Notes: generated by a model from the sequence alone, not told the origin. A stretch of DNA of 64,000 nucleotides from Roseateles_B flavus (GCF_039872765.1 NZ_JBDPZC010000007.1:1-64000); one strand, 5' to 3'; positions 43,796 to 53,422 are shown, numbered from the stretch's first letter. Numbers and translations are program-made.

Positions 43796-45991
43796 ATGAA
43801 ATTCTCCAAAGCGGAGTTCGAGGCCGTCATCAAGGCGTCGACGCGCACCTTCATTCCCTACAGTCAACTCGTCCTCTCGGGCGACTATCAAGCCAGGCCG
43901 CACACCCCCATTCGGGGCGCAAAGCCCCGCATGAGCATCCCGGAACTGGCAGCCTCCATCAAAGGTTGTGGCCTGCTGCAGAACCTCATCTGCGTGAAGG
44001 GGACCCGCAACCTGCACGAGGTTTGCGCGGGTGGTCGCCGTTTGGAGGCCCTCGGCCTGTTGGTGGCTGCTGGCGATCTTCCCGAAAACTACCCGGTGCC
44101 TGTTCTTGTCGTACCCGCCGACCGTGCCCTGGCTGCCAGCCTGGCCGAGAACACGTTTCACGTTCCAATGCATCCGGCCGACGAGTTCATCGCATTCGCC
44201 AAGCTCATCGACCAAGGCAAGTCTGTCGAGGACGTTGCGGCGCTCTTCGGTGTGATGCCCCTGGTGGTCAAGCGTCGCATGAAGCTCGCGGCCGTGTCGC
44301 CCAAGCTGCTGGTGCAGTACCGACAGGAAGAGATTGACCTCCAGTGCCTCATGGTGCTGGCGTCGGTGGACGATCATGAGCGACAAGAACAGGCCTGGGC
44401 GGCCACCGCCACCTGGAATCGGCATCCGGATCACCTGCGCCGCCTCCTCACCCAAGGTGAAATCGAGTCTGATCGAAGCCCGGTCGCCAAGTACGTGACG
44501 GTCAAGGCCTACGAGAAAGCCGGGGGGCCAAGTCGACGCGATCTTTTCAGCGACAACGACAAGAAGCTCTACCTGCTCGATCCGGCGCTGCTCGACCAGT
44601 TGGCGGTGAGCAAGCTTCAGCGCAAGGCCAAGGAAGTCATGGCCGAGGGTTGGAAATGGGTGGATGTCCGCGCCCGGTTTGTGAACGACGAATACGCCAA
44701 GCACGGCGAGTTGCACAAGGGCAGACGCGAGGCCAGCAGCGAGGAAAGCGCAGAACTCGACAGCCTGGAAGCACAGGTCGCGCAGCGCAATGAGCGCATG
44801 GATGAGATTTCCGCTGACGAGGACGACGATTCCTCGCTCGCCGACGAGTACTTGCGTTTGGACGCCGAGTGCGGAGAGCTCAAGGCTCGCATCACGGCGC
44901 TTCATGTGGCCTTGTCGGTGTGGCCGCCCGAACTGGTGGCCCAGGCCGGTTGCGTGGTCTACGTTGGGAGCGACGCTGCTCCGGCGGTTCGCTACGGTCT
45001 GGTCCGCCCTGACGACCGCACGGAAATCGCCTCGCTTGCACGGACCGCCAGGGCCTACGCCCACGCGCATGAGGATGCCGCAGGCGAAGGGGCGACCGCG
45101 CTGGTGTCTCTGCCTTCTCCCAAGACCAGGCCGGTGCATTCCGAGAGGCTGATGCGCAACCTGACCGCACATCGCGTGGCAGCCATCCAGGCGGAGCTGC
45201 TCAAGCGCCCCGATGTGGCGGTCGCGACTGTGACCGCTCAGCTGGCGACCAAGCTGCTCTTGGATGGTTTTCTTCGGCTGCATAGCTGCGGTGATCCACT
45301 CACCCTGACGGTGATGGACACCCACGCGGCGCTGCCGGATGAAGCCGACGACATCAGAGACTGCGAGGCTTGGCAGGTGGTGGATGTTCAGCGGCAGAAA
45401 TGGCTGGCCTTGGTGCCGCGAGAAGTGGATGCGGTCCTGCCCTGGGTGCTTCAGCTGGACTCGGCCTCTCTATCGGAGCTGTTCTCCTGCTTGGTCGCAC
45501 TCAGTGTCACGGGTGTCTATGGGACCGAGTCCACGCAACAGCGCACCGATGGGATTGCGCTGGCGATGGGGGTGGACTTCAGCAAATGGTGGAGGCCTAC
45601 CGCGACGGCTTACTTCAATCATGTTTCCAAGGCGCGCATCGCCGAGGTCGTTGTCGAAGCTGTGGGTGTCGAGGCCGCAGCGTCGCTTCAAACACTCAAG
45701 AAGGATGCCGCTGCAAGCCGGGCCGAGCAAGTCGTAGCGGCCACCGGGTGGTTGCCCTCGGTTCTTCGCCTACGCGATCCGGCGCCAGCGGTGCCTGCTG
45801 ATGGAACCGAAGCCGACGAAAGGGATGCCAAGGACGTCGATCCTGGCGACGAACAAGCTGGTAGTGGCGACGAGGACGAGGACACGAGTGGGGCGGCCGG
45901 CATGCTGGTGAAGGAGGTATCCGGCGAGCATATGGACGACGACGATGCCCCCGTGCCAGGTCCGGAAGCGGGCTTGATGCATACGGCGTGA
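43796..45991 (+). CDS. parB: ParB/Spo0J-like protein, large
   Basis: 731 residues, twice the usual ParB size. The N-terminal ParB domain has SIPELAASIKGCGLLQNLIC, then HEVCAGGRRLEALGLL (the GxRR nucleotide motif of the CTPase domain), LAENTFHVPMHPADEFIAFA, and a helix-turn-helix SVEDVAALFGVMPLVVKRRM. A long C-terminal part includes an acidic coiled-coil segment (AQRNERMDEISADEDDDSSL) and an acidic tail. It probably acts in element partition or transfer control. The ATG at 43796 has AAGGAG upstream; a GTG at 43790 overlaps that site. No ParA lies next to it; a ParM-like actin is 2.7 kb downstream. Confidence 0.88.
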   Translation: MKFSKAEFEAVIKASTRTFIPYSQLVLSGDYQARPHTPIRGAKPRMSIPELAASIKGCGLLQNLICVKGTRNLHEVCAGGRRLEALGLLVAAGDLPENYPVPVLVVPADRALAASLAENTFHVPMHPADEFIAFAKLIDQGKSVEDVAALFGVMPLVVKRRMKLAAVSPKLLVQYRQEEIDLQCLMVLASVDDHERQEQAWAATATWNRHPDHLRRLLTQGEIESDRSPVAKYVTVKAYEKAGGPSRRDLFSDNDKKLYLLDPALLDQLAVSKLQRKAKEVMAEGWKWVDVRARFVNDEYAKHGELHKGRREASSEESAELDSLEAQVAQRNERMDEISADEDDDSSLADEYLRLDAECGELKARITALHVALSVWPPELVAQAGCVVYVGSDAAPAVRYGLVRPDDRTEIASLARTARAYAHAHEDAAGEGATALVSLPSPKTRPVHSERLMRNLTAHRVAAIQAELLKRPDVAVATVTAQLATKLLLDGFLRLHSCGDPLTLTVMDTHAALPDEADDIRDCEAWQVVDVQRQKWLALVPREVDAVLPWVLQLDSASLSELFSCLVALSVTGVYGTESTQQRTDGIALAMGVDFSKWWRPTATAYFNHVSKARIAEVVVEAVGVEAAASLQTLKKDAAASRAEQVVAATGWLPSVLRLRDPAPAVPADGTEADERDAKDVDPGDEQAGSGDEDEDTSGAAGMLVKEVSGEHMDDDDAPVPGPEAGLMHTA

Positions 45992-46005
45992 ACCGCACCA
46001 CGTCA

Positions 46006-46038
46006 ATGGCCCGGCGCCCATGCAGGTAGCCGGGCCAT
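46006..46038. terminator. Hairpin after parB-like gene
   Basis: ATGGCCCGGC (46006-46015) and GCCGGGCCAT (46029-46038) form a perfect 10-base-pair stem with a 13-base loop, 15 bases after the parB-like stop. No T-run follows, so it may be a weak or factor-dependent terminator or an RNA stabiliser. Confidence 0.45.
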
Positions 46039-46278
46039 CGGCGTTCTACCCATTGAATGTCTTGTTGACGTTGAGCTGCGATACGGTCGCTGCGGCGTGA
46101 GGCAAGCTCAGATCAGTGGCCTGCGCTCGGGACATCCATCGCCTGCTCACAGTTGCCTCTTGCTGGACGCACGGGACAGTGCAGTGAATGCAAGTGGCCC
46201 GGTGGACTCCTCCGCCAGCAACTGAGCGTGCCGTGTCGCTGATCGAGGCGCTTGCCGGCCCGGGCGAAGGCGTCTCCG

Positions 46279-47487
46279 TCAGGTGCCCCCGCTGGCATCG
46301 GGATGCTCACCTGGAGGGCTCCCATCCCCAGCATCCGCGCTGTCACGCGGACCACGCGGTCGCAGAGGCGGCGAACCGAGGTAGGCGCCGGAGGCTCGGA
46401 TGCGATGGTGCCCGGCCAATTCCGCAGCCGATTTCCGCGCCACCTGATCCAGCCCGGGTGACCCCGACCCGCAGCCACCCCGGATGGGAGGCAGTTCACC
46501 CCCGGACTTGCCGATGTAGTGGTCGATCATCGCTTCGTGGCGAAGGCCGTGAGCAGTGGCCCCCAGGCCACCCTCGGTGATCTTGAAGCGCGCCATCACG
46601 TAGTCGAAGCGCCGCAGATTGCGCTGGAGACTGTGGCGTGGGTCACCCAAGTGCGCATCGCTCCCCTGAGCCACGGCCTGGGCGAACTCAAGTGCCGCAA
46701 CCCGCTGGGGCGTGTTGACGGGCACGTAGCGCGGTCTCCCTCCCTTGGCTCCTTCCTTGATCAGTACGTACAGGTCTGCCTCTCGGCGATCCGGAGGGAA
46801 TCCTGTCGCCTCGAAAGGAACGACGTTCCGATGGGGGCGGAACATCACCGACTCTTTGCGCCGCAGGCCCATCACACGGATCAGCCGCAGCGAAGCGCCG
46901 ACGAAGCGGTCATAGCGGCAGACCTCGCCGATCAAGGTGTCGATGTCGATCCCAGCGGCCGTCCAGCTCTTGTCCCGCTGGGCGTACTCGTGGCGCTGGT
47001 ATTCCTCCGGGGCCAGCCCGTAGTGCGCGGGCTTGCGGATGAAGCCCGGCTTGCCAAGCCAAAGCGCCAGTCCTCGCAGGAAGCTCAGGTAAGTTTGGAT
47101 CGTCGCTGGGGCGAGTTGCTCCCTTTGCCAGATTGCAACCATCGCCCGGATGTGTCGGTCCCCCAGGTTGCGTGGATCGGGCACCGTCCTGAATCCGGCC
47201 TTGAGCTTCAGGTCGCGGAAGAACCGATGCAGGAAGTCGGCCCGCTCCTGGCGCGTCTTGTGGGAGACGGTTTTCTCCAGCGCGGTGTGCTGGGCGTTGT
47301 GGTACCGGATCAAGAGGTCCAGCACTTGAAGCGGGCCGACCTCGCCAGGGCGGTGGTGGTCGATCACCGGGCTGGATGGGTGGAGGCCTGCGTGCTGCGT
47401 GCGCGGGGGCTGGTGACGGGCGTTCCGCCTGGGGGGGATGGCGCCGGGCTTGCTGCGAGCAGTGGGGCGTTGGTTGGGGATCGACAT
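46279..47487 (-). CDS. int: Tyrosine recombinase/integrase
   Basis: 402 residues. Catalytic residues of the phage integrase family are in place: R209/R210 in VMGLRRKESVMF, HxxR in ATAHGLRHEAM (H313, R316), H360 in AAELAGH and the tyrosine Y369 in RASGAYLGS. The N-terminal part (VSHKTRQERADFLHRFFRD) resembles a SAM-like core-binding domain. A proline- and glycine-rich tail follows the tyrosine. The ATG at 47487 has CGGAG about 8 bases upstream. It is the best candidate for the enzyme that integrates and excises the element. A radC-type leader RNA core lies upstream at 48160 on the same strand. Confidence 0.88.
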   Translation of the reverse strand: MSIPNQRPTARSKPGAIPPRRNARHQPPRTQHAGLHPSSPVIDHHRPGEVGPLQVLDLLIRYHNAQHTALEKTVSHKTRQERADFLHRFFRDLKLKAGFRTVPDPRNLGDRHIRAMVAIWQREQLAPATIQTYLSFLRGLALWLGKPGFIRKPAHYGLAPEEYQRHEYAQRDKSWTAAGIDIDTLIGEVCRYDRFVGASLRLIRVMGLRRKESVMFRPHRNVVPFEATGFPPDRREADLYVLIKEGAKGGRPRYVPVNTPQRVAALEFAQAVAQGSDAHLGDPRHSLQRNLRRFDYVMARFKITEGGLGATAHGLRHEAMIDHYIGKSGGELPPIRGGCGSGSPGLDQVARKSAAELAGHHRIRASGAYLGSPPLRPRGPRDSADAGDGSPPGEHPDASGGT

Positions 47488-48159
47488 GACGTTGCTCCGA
47501 GGTTGAAGCCTTGCGCTGTCCCGGCAGCACACAGGAAGGATGAGGAGGAATCCATGGATCGACGCGAGCGCGGACTCCCATGCGCGGGCGAAGCGTGGCC
47601 GGGTACTTCGGCAAGGCGTGCGGCCACGGCCATGCGATGCCTACCCAGGGTTTGCCGCCAGCGTGCAGATGCGCACCGTGCAGCTCGGTCGGTCTTAAAA
47701 ATGAACACGTTGATCCGTCCCGCATTCGCATTTCTGCGTTCGTCGGGGGTTGGGATGAGGTCCGGTCTCGAAGGGCTCGGGCAACATCGGCGCCAAGGTC
47801 ATGCCTTGCGCGCAGCTGGGGGATCAGTCCTCGATACGTAGCGCCATCCACCTGCATGGGTCCGCCCCTGACCGAATGTCCAGGGCAGTGCCAGGTTCAC
47901 GAGCTGAGGCACACGGGGAGCCCGTCGGGGCAAACACAACCGTGTGCTGCGCAGTGCGCGCGCTCGAAAGGATGGCGGGAACAGGGGCGCGGCATCGGGT
48001 GCCGGCCGCTTGAACTGCTCGAATGCAGGGCTCGCTTTCTGGAAGCGTCTGGCAGAGGGTTGCCAGCCGTGCGCTGCAATGCTCTACGGGTTGAACAGCT
48101 TCGGGCATGAGCTCTCGGGATCATGCCGAGCCTTGGCTCAGGGGCCAGGGCTTGAAGAG

Positions 48160-48199
48160 GCGGGTAACGTCCGCTACGCTTTTCGCTCCGCGATGGAGC
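48160..48199 (-). ncRNA. radC-type RNA core, copy D
   Basis: On the minus strand: hairpin GCTCC-ATCGC-GGAGC (48185-48199), then the core GCGG-ACGTTAC-CCGC (48160-48174), the same order as in copies A and B. The next minus-strand gene is the integrase, whose start is 670 bases away, so the leader would be long; no SD-sequestering hairpin like that of copies A and B is seen at the integrase start. Confidence 0.5.
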
Positions 48200-48623
48200 A
48201 GGCCAGGAGGCCTCGGGAGTCTGTAGTTGACACCGGGCAGGCGAGGGCGGTCAACGGCAGTCCACCCCTTGGTAGCCGCGGCGGCGGGACTTGCGGGTGG
48301 CACTTGAAATCGCAACTCCAGGGGCGTTTATCTTGCAAAAGGGCGCTGGAGCCAGGCTGCGAGAGGGCTTGACTTGCTTTTGCTTGGCCTCTGGTTTCGA
48401 CCGGCAGCGTTTCGACGTGCTGCCGAGGTCCATGCCACTGCACCTGCTGCGACTGAGGTCTTGACCCACCGTGTTCCGGTGAGACCGTGGAGGGACACGG
48501 AAGGCGCTCAGATCTGGACACTTGCGAAATCGATCCGTGGTCGGGTTCGGGATGGAGTCGAATGCGACTGCAGGTCGAGCTGATCGCGAGAACTCTAGGT
48601 TCACTGGCGAATTCCGTGTGGAA

Positions 48624-48651
48624 GGCCAGCATCGCCGTAGCGATGCTGGCC
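48624..48651. promoter_or_regulatory. Hairpin/inverted repeat before parM-like gene
   Basis: GGCCAGCATCG (48624-48634) and CGATGCTGGCC (48641-48651) are a perfect 11-base inverted repeat with a 6-base spacer, 27 bases before the ATG at 48679. It could be the centromere-like or operator site bound by the small partner of the actin-like protein, or an RNA hairpin in its leader. Confidence 0.5.
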
Positions 48652-48678
48652 ATTGAGCCCATCACACAGGAGTTTCCA

Positions 48679-49698
48679 ATGAGCTTTGTCGTTCGAGCGG
48701 TGGATGTCGGTTCCGGCAACACCAAGTACATCAGCAGCATCGTCAGCGGCGAGATACGGTGCGCAAGCTTTCCTTCCATCGCCTACCCGAGCATGCGTGA
48801 GCCGTCGAGTCTGCCCGGATTCGAGCGGCGAAAGACGGTGGCCGTTCCCATCAACGGGTTGTTCTACGAGGTCGGCCCGGATGTCGAGCTGGCTGCGGAC
48901 ACGTTCCGGGCGACACAACTGCATGACCGCTACAGCGAGAGCCCCGAGTACCTCGCCCTGGCGCGCGGTGCGCTGGCGATGATGAAGGTGCCGGCGATCG
49001 ACCTGCTGGTGGTGGGCCTGCCAGTTGCGAGTCTCGCGACAAGGAAGGCGGCCCTCGAAAAGGCCATGGCTGGCGAGCACGACATTGGCGGTGGCAAGAC
49101 GGTGGTCGTTCGGAAGGCGCTGGCGATTGCACAGCCCCAAGGCGCGCTGGTCGACTTTGCAGTTCAGCACCAGAAGCTGGCCACCATCGAGCGGGAGCAG
49201 AGCCTCATTATCGATCCTGGATCCCGCACGTTTGATTGGCTGGTCGCGCGCGGCATGCGCTGGGTTCAAAACAAGAGCCACTCCGTCAATCGAGGTGTGT
49301 CCGACATGCTGCAGGCGATCGCAGCGGAGATCAGCGCAGACATTGGTACGCCCTACAACGACATTGATGCGATCGACTGGGCGCTGCGAACGGGCAAGAA
49401 CCCGGTGATTTTTCAGAAGGCCTACGACATTTCGAGGGCCATGCCGATGGCGCATTCCATCGCGCAGCAGGCGGTGGCGGCCATGATGCGGTGGGTGACA
49501 GCGAGCTACAGCTTCCAGAACATCATCCTGGTTGGTGGCGGTGCCTACCTCTTCAAGAAGGCGGTGAAGGAGGCGTTCCCGAAACATAGGATCCTGGAGG
49601 TGAAGGAGCCCATGTACGCCAATGTCAGGGGATTCCAGGTCGCTGGGATGAACCATGCAGCCAAACTGCAGGAGACCGGTTCTCCCGCGCTGCAGTGA
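48679..49698 (+). CDS. ParM/StbA-like actin
   Basis: 339 residues with actin-fold nucleotide motifs: AVDVGSGNTKY (phosphate 1), SLIIDPGSRTFDWLVARGM (phosphate 2) and IILVGGGAYLFKKAV (adenosine). These define ParM/StbA-type plasmid segregation actins and PRTRC protein D. The ATG at 48679 follows CAGGAG; the frame upstream is non-coding in character. A small gene starting 8 bases after the stop is likely its ParR/StbB partner, and an 11-base inverted repeat lies just upstream. It would keep the excised element or its replicating form stable. Confidence 0.85.
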   Translation: MSFVVRAVDVGSGNTKYISSIVSGEIRCASFPSIAYPSMREPSSLPGFERRKTVAVPINGLFYEVGPDVELAADTFRATQLHDRYSESPEYLALARGALAMMKVPAIDLLVVGLPVASLATRKAALEKAMAGEHDIGGGKTVVVRKALAIAQPQGALVDFAVQHQKLATIEREQSLIIDPGSRTFDWLVARGMRWVQNKSHSVNRGVSDMLQAIAAEISADIGTPYNDIDAIDWALRTGKNPVIFQKAYDISRAMPMAHSIAQQAVAAMMRWVTASYSFQNIILVGGGAYLFKKAVKEAFPKHRILEVKEPMYANVRGFQVAGMNHAAKLQETGSPALQ

Positions 49699-49706
49699 GG
49701 TGCCCG

Positions 49707-50000
49707 ATGGACGATACCAAGGTGGCCATGCCTGAAACGATCCGTCTGCTACTGGAGTTGGATCGGGCAGATGATCCGTTGCTCTACGACGATCTCATCC
49801 GGTTCAAAAAGGGGACGAAGCGGGTGACCCGGCTTCGCTTGCTCGCTCATGATGGAGCTGCCGATCGTATTCACGTTGGCGCAGGGCACATGCAGTCGCA
49901 GTCGATTCAATCCCCTGTGACTGGCGCACAGCGTGCTCCTTCGTCTGTCTTTGCGCCCGGCGCAGCAGACGTGTTCCTCGAACCCATCACGGATGGCTGA
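49707..50000 (+). CDS. Putative ParR/StbB-like partner
   Basis: 97 residues. The first 50 (PETIRLLLELDRADDPLLYD, then DLIRFKKGTKRVTRLRLLAH) read like a small helical DNA-binding or adaptor domain; the rest is polar and flexible. No sequence family is certain. Position and size immediately after the actin-like gene are those of ParR/StbB proteins, which join the centromere to the filament. The ATG at 49707 lies 8 bases after the upstream stop. Confidence 0.6.
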   Translation: MDDTKVAMPETIRLLLELDRADDPLLYDDLIRFKKGTKRVTRLRLLAHDGAADRIHVGAGHMQSQSIQSPVTGAQRAPSSVFAPGAADVFLEPITDG

Positions 50001-50167
50001 TCGTCCTAGTCGTCGGCTGGATTGAGTGATGGCGGGCATCCGATTGGCGCATTGCACGGTTGCAAGCTTGCCGGAGCGGCGACTGAATCGCCGCCGCGCA
50101 GTCATCGCGACCCGGTATCGAGAAGTTGCCGATTGGCAAGGGTCGGCAGTATCAGCGCCTTTAAGGC

Positions 50168-51319
50168 TTACACAACCTTGCGGATGAGCGGCTCAGGGTT
50201 GGGCCGAAGTTCGAACTGCCACATACGTAGAACCTGACCTCTGTAGGACTCATCAAAGGCTGGGGCCATTTGGGCTGGGGTGAGTTGAGGTGTTAGGCGA
50301 ACGATACGCTCATCAGCTGTGGTGAGCCATTCGAAGTGTCTGGAGACCATGCCGGCGGTTGATCCGATCAATTCAAACTCCTGCTCTTCATTGCGCTCAG
50401 GCGGTTGGGCAATCAGGTCAATGTAGTCCACCCTGTCCCTGTCCATCGTGGCTACTGGATCGACTGGATCCCATCTGGAATGGAAGATTAGATAGAAAGC
50501 CACCTGCTTCTCGAGGTCACTGAGTATTTCCTGGCCTTCGCAGAAAAAGTTGATTGCACCGATGAGGAAGTTGGCAACGCCATTTTGATCGATAGTGCTT
50601 GGGTAATCCGGCATGGCATGGAGTCGGCAAATGAGCGGAGGGACAACACCAATCATGCGGTCGCCGAAGTCTCCAGCAATACTCATTTTCAGGGCATCCG
50701 GGAATCGTAGGTTTATCGTTCCGTTGGCGGTTTCAAAGTCCTCCACTTTGTTGACGGTCCATTGATTGACTGCTCGCCAGTAAACGGCAATGGTCAGAGA
50801 ATGCCCCTTCAGGTGGGCGTACCGCTTGAGGCGCGCGAGGTAGTTCTTGCTGAAACTCACCGGTGCACGGGCCGGGTCTGCGCAAGTGTGCTTCACCTCA
50901 ACGAAGTACCGCTCGCCACTCTTGAGCGCTACGAAGTAATCAGGGGCTTGAACCTCTGCACCGGCATAGAGCGGGGCTGCTGCGTCCTCTTGCTGGATAA
51001 GTTCTGCGTGGCCTAACGAAGCCACCACATATTCAAACATTCTCTCGGCTCTTCGCCCGATCAACATTCGCATGTCTTTGAGGCCAAGTTTGGTGGCGGC
51101 GTCGAAAGAGAACTGCTCGCCAATGCGGTCCAGCGGAAGATTGAGCTCGTGCCCAATCTCCGCTGCAAAATCTATGGCGCCAAGCCTCGTTGGCTGTCTC
51201 GATACGCGTTTCACTGCTGTCCGCTTTGCTGCTTGCTTGGAGATGCAATCTAGCACGGGATAGACACACGCGTGCGCTTGGCATCCCGCGACAGCGTTGG
51301 GCTGTTTTCGGGCTAGCAA
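50168..51319 (-). CDS. EVKH nuclease-like protein
   Basis: 383 residues, family not recognised. The segment APDYFVALKSGERYFVEVKH carries D127, E141 and K143 in the order D...ExK of PD-(D/E)XK nucleases, with acidic residues in the preceding helix RRAERMFEYVVAS. The C-terminal 200 residues have no recognisable domain. The start is uncertain: TTG at 51319 has GAGGG close by, a GTG at 51256 is possible. It is convergent towards the ParR-like gene and divergent from the next, similar-sized singleton. A defence role is inferred from motif and location at the edge of the element. Confidence 0.6.
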   Translation of the reverse strand: MLARKQPNAVAGCQAHACVYPVLDCISKQAAKRTAVKRVSRQPTRLGAIDFAAEIGHELNLPLDRIGEQFSFDAATKLGLKDMRMLIGRRAERMFEYVVASLGHAELIQQEDAAAPLYAGAEVQAPDYFVALKSGERYFVEVKHTCADPARAPVSFSKNYLARLKRYAHLKGHSLTIAVYWRAVNQWTVNKVEDFETANGTINLRFPDALKMSIAGDFGDRMIGVVPPLICRLHAMPDYPSTIDQNGVANFLIGAINFFCEGQEILSDLEKQVAFYLIFHSRWDPVDPVATMDRDRVDYIDLIAQPPERNEEQEFELIGSTAGMVSRHFEWLTTADERIVRLTPQLTPAQMAPAFDESYRGQVLRMWQFELRPNPEPLIRKVV

Positions 51320-51432
51320 TCGCCCTCTGGAGGCGGTTAGAGTAGATCTCAGTTTTTGATCGGCCCTGCCTTGGATTCGCTGTACGACCTTCAGCCGATG
51401 CCTGACCAGCCCTCGTTTTTCGGGAGAACGAC

Positions 51433-52830
51433 TTGAAGGAATTGCCCGAGAGCCTCTTCAGGATCTATGCACTTTCGCTGCCGCGCGGTCACGGTTTTGG
51501 CTCGCGTCCACCGCGAAATGCCTGGACGACTCAGGACAGCATCACATGCGGAATACTCCTTTGTGATGACGTTGACGCTAGCCATGGAATCATGGTGATG
51601 AGGCGACGTGTCGATGACGTCTGGACCGTCACATCGGACGAGTGGGGCTTTGCGAATGAAGCCGCGGCGAAGGCGCGTATCGCTGAGTTGCTGCTCGAAG
51701 GCGCGCCTCCCGAGCCACTGCCGGCAGGTGCGCGCAGACGGCCTGCACTCCACGATCTTCAGCAGCGATCCTCCAGCGAGATTTTTGACCTGCTGCGCTC
51801 TCCCACCCATCATCCAGCTGCATGGATGCTGAATCAGCTCTACTTGGCGCTGCCCAACCCAGACGCCAACTGGGTTGGCGACTGCCAAACCGGCAACTTC
51901 CATACACGGCTGTGGGAGGCGCAACTGCTTGCCTGTTTTCGCGAGCAAGGCCTACTCGTTACTCAACCAGTCGAGTCCCCTGACTTTCGTATTGAGAACC
52001 GCCGCGGCGACGTAGCTTGGGTCGAGGCAGTGACCGCCAATCCGAGCGTCGCCTACAACCATGTCAACTCAACTCAAAGCAAGCCACCGGACGCCCGCGA
52101 AGAGTTACTCTTTGGACCCGCCGCATTGCGGTTCGCCAAAACGCTCAGAAGTAAGCTTCAGCGTCGCTATCACGATCTGCCGCACGTAGCCGACCAGCCG
52201 TTCATGATTGCAATTGCTGATTTCCAGGCGCCAGGCTCGATGCTGTGGAGCAGGGAAGGCTTGATTGGCTACCTGTACGGCGAAGGCGTGGAAGTCATCG
52301 AAGTCGATGGCCGAAAGCAGGCTAGATCGTTCCCAGTAACGCACCTGCAAGGGCCATCGGCTTTCCCTGCGGGTCTGTTTGCCAACGACCTTCAATGTGA
52401 ACTTTCAGCCGTGATCTTCTCGAACGCATGCTCGCTCGCCAAATTCAATCGCGTTGCAATTACCAGATTTGGGGTGCCAGATGGCTTGCGCTACATGCGT
52501 ATTGGTGAGTGTTTTGATCGGACCCCGGGAGCCTTGAAAGCTATTCCGTTCTGTCTTGACATATCGAGCGAGGAATACTTGCGTTTGTGGCCGAATGGGA
52601 GTGAGCCGTGGTCGGCTGAGTTGGAGGTCTTCCACAACCCCTTTGCGCGGAACCCTGTACCCTTCGAATTGCTGCCGGAGGCCACACATTGGTTCGACAG
52701 AGAAGGCGAGATCGTCTGCTCAAGCATTTACGAGCACTCCATCCTGTGGTCTAAGACAATGATCCTGAATGCAAAGGACAGAGTTCCTACGCTGGTCGAC
52801 TTTATCTCCGAGTCGGAGCCCGAGCCGTAA
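51433..52830 (+). CDS. Hypothetical protein, degenerate nuclease fold?
   Basis: 465 residues, family not recognised. HTRLWEAQLLACFREQGLLV, then ESPDFRIENRRGDVAWVEAV has the helix-D-E layout of a restriction-endonuclease-like fold, but the lysine of ExK is replaced by valine (E-A-V), so activity is doubtful. The N-terminal 100 residues contain a strand-rich domain. The start is TTG at 51433 with GGGAG 6 bases upstream; no ATG would keep the conserved-looking N-terminus. It lies divergent from the EVKH gene and is the last accessory gene before the chromosomal part. Confidence 0.6.
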   Translation: MKELPESLFRIYALSLPRGHGFGSRPPRNAWTTQDSITCGILLCDDVDASHGIMVMRRRVDDVWTVTSDEWGFANEAAAKARIAELLLEGAPPEPLPAGARRRPALHDLQQRSSSEIFDLLRSPTHHPAAWMLNQLYLALPNPDANWVGDCQTGNFHTRLWEAQLLACFREQGLLVTQPVESPDFRIENRRGDVAWVEAVTANPSVAYNHVNSTQSKPPDAREELLFGPAALRFAKTLRSKLQRRYHDLPHVADQPFMIAIADFQAPGSMLWSREGLIGYLYGEGVEVIEVDGRKQARSFPVTHLQGPSAFPAGLFANDLQCELSAVIFSNACSLAKFNRVAITRFGVPDGLRYMRIGECFDRTPGALKAIPFCLDISSEEYLRLWPNGSEPWSAELEVFHNPFARNPVPFELLPEATHWFDREGEIVCSSIYEHSILWSKTMILNAKDRVPTLVDFISESEPEP

Positions 52831-53422
52831 GGTGTCTGGATGCACGGGTTTGCACCTTGCAGTTTTCCTGCAGCGGTTTGGCTTGACTACTGGACAAGTG
52901 GTGCCCTACTTGCTCCAGTGCTTCGGTCGTGGGGTACTGCCGGGTAGAACCACTTGGCACGATTTATCTAAGAGTGAAGCGCACTGCCTGGTTGTGCCAG
53001 GTCGAGTTGCTGAGCGCCACTGGTTTCGCTGGCACCACTGACAGTAGTGAAGACCTTGCAATTGTCACGAGTCCATTCAGCAAAGGCTTTGGGTAGCGAA
53101 TGAATACTCGACTAGGGACATCGGGAGAAACGTTGTTTTTCCGTTGCATCTCACCTCGCGGAGCGGCTGATTCGATCGCACGATGTACTTGTTCTCCCGT
53201 GCTTCGGCACCGAAAACAAGGGGAACTCAACGCTGGCCTTGGCGGTTCGGGATCTGCGGCCTCGCGCTTCATCGCCCAGCAGTCCCGAGCATCCCAGCGA
53301 TTGATCGCTTCGTCGCAGCTGGCATGACTCCCGCATATGCGCCGCGAACAATCGTGCGCAGCTCGAGGCGCTGGTGACCGCGCGGGCCGCCGCGTGGCTT
53401 GGGGTCGCCTGGGAGTTCATGC
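52831..53422. other. Gap at presumed right edge of element
   Basis: 592 bases without a supported gene. Small hairpins such as CCTGG/CCAGG near 52987 occur. No tRNA gene and no obvious att repeat were found. The accessory genes end just before it and conserved chromosomal-type genes begin after it, so the element boundary probably lies here or shortly to the right. Confidence 0.45.

Larger units (their letters stand above)
47488..48678. other. 1.2 kb non-coding region between int and parM
   Basis: No gene I can support on either strand; long frames here are GC-driven shadows. It contains the radC-type RNA core D at 48160-48199 (minus strand) and a hairpin at 48624-48651 just before the ParM-like gene. 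Promoters for both flanking genes must lie inside. A replication or transfer origin is possible but no iterons or nic-like site are recognised. Confidence 0.5.

Noticed and set aside
46519..47841. Long plus-strand open frame opposite the integrase
   Set aside because: It is antisense to a protein with all tyrosine-recombinase residues and has no recognisable motif; GC-rich DNA keeps such shadows open.
47488..48678. Origin of transfer or replication
   Set aside because: No iterons, AT-rich unwinding stretch or nic-like motif could be supported.
43796..49698. A PRTRC plasmid system
   Set aside because: ParB- and ParM-like genes are present but the other PRTRC proteins are not, and the integrase and H-NS genes lie among them.
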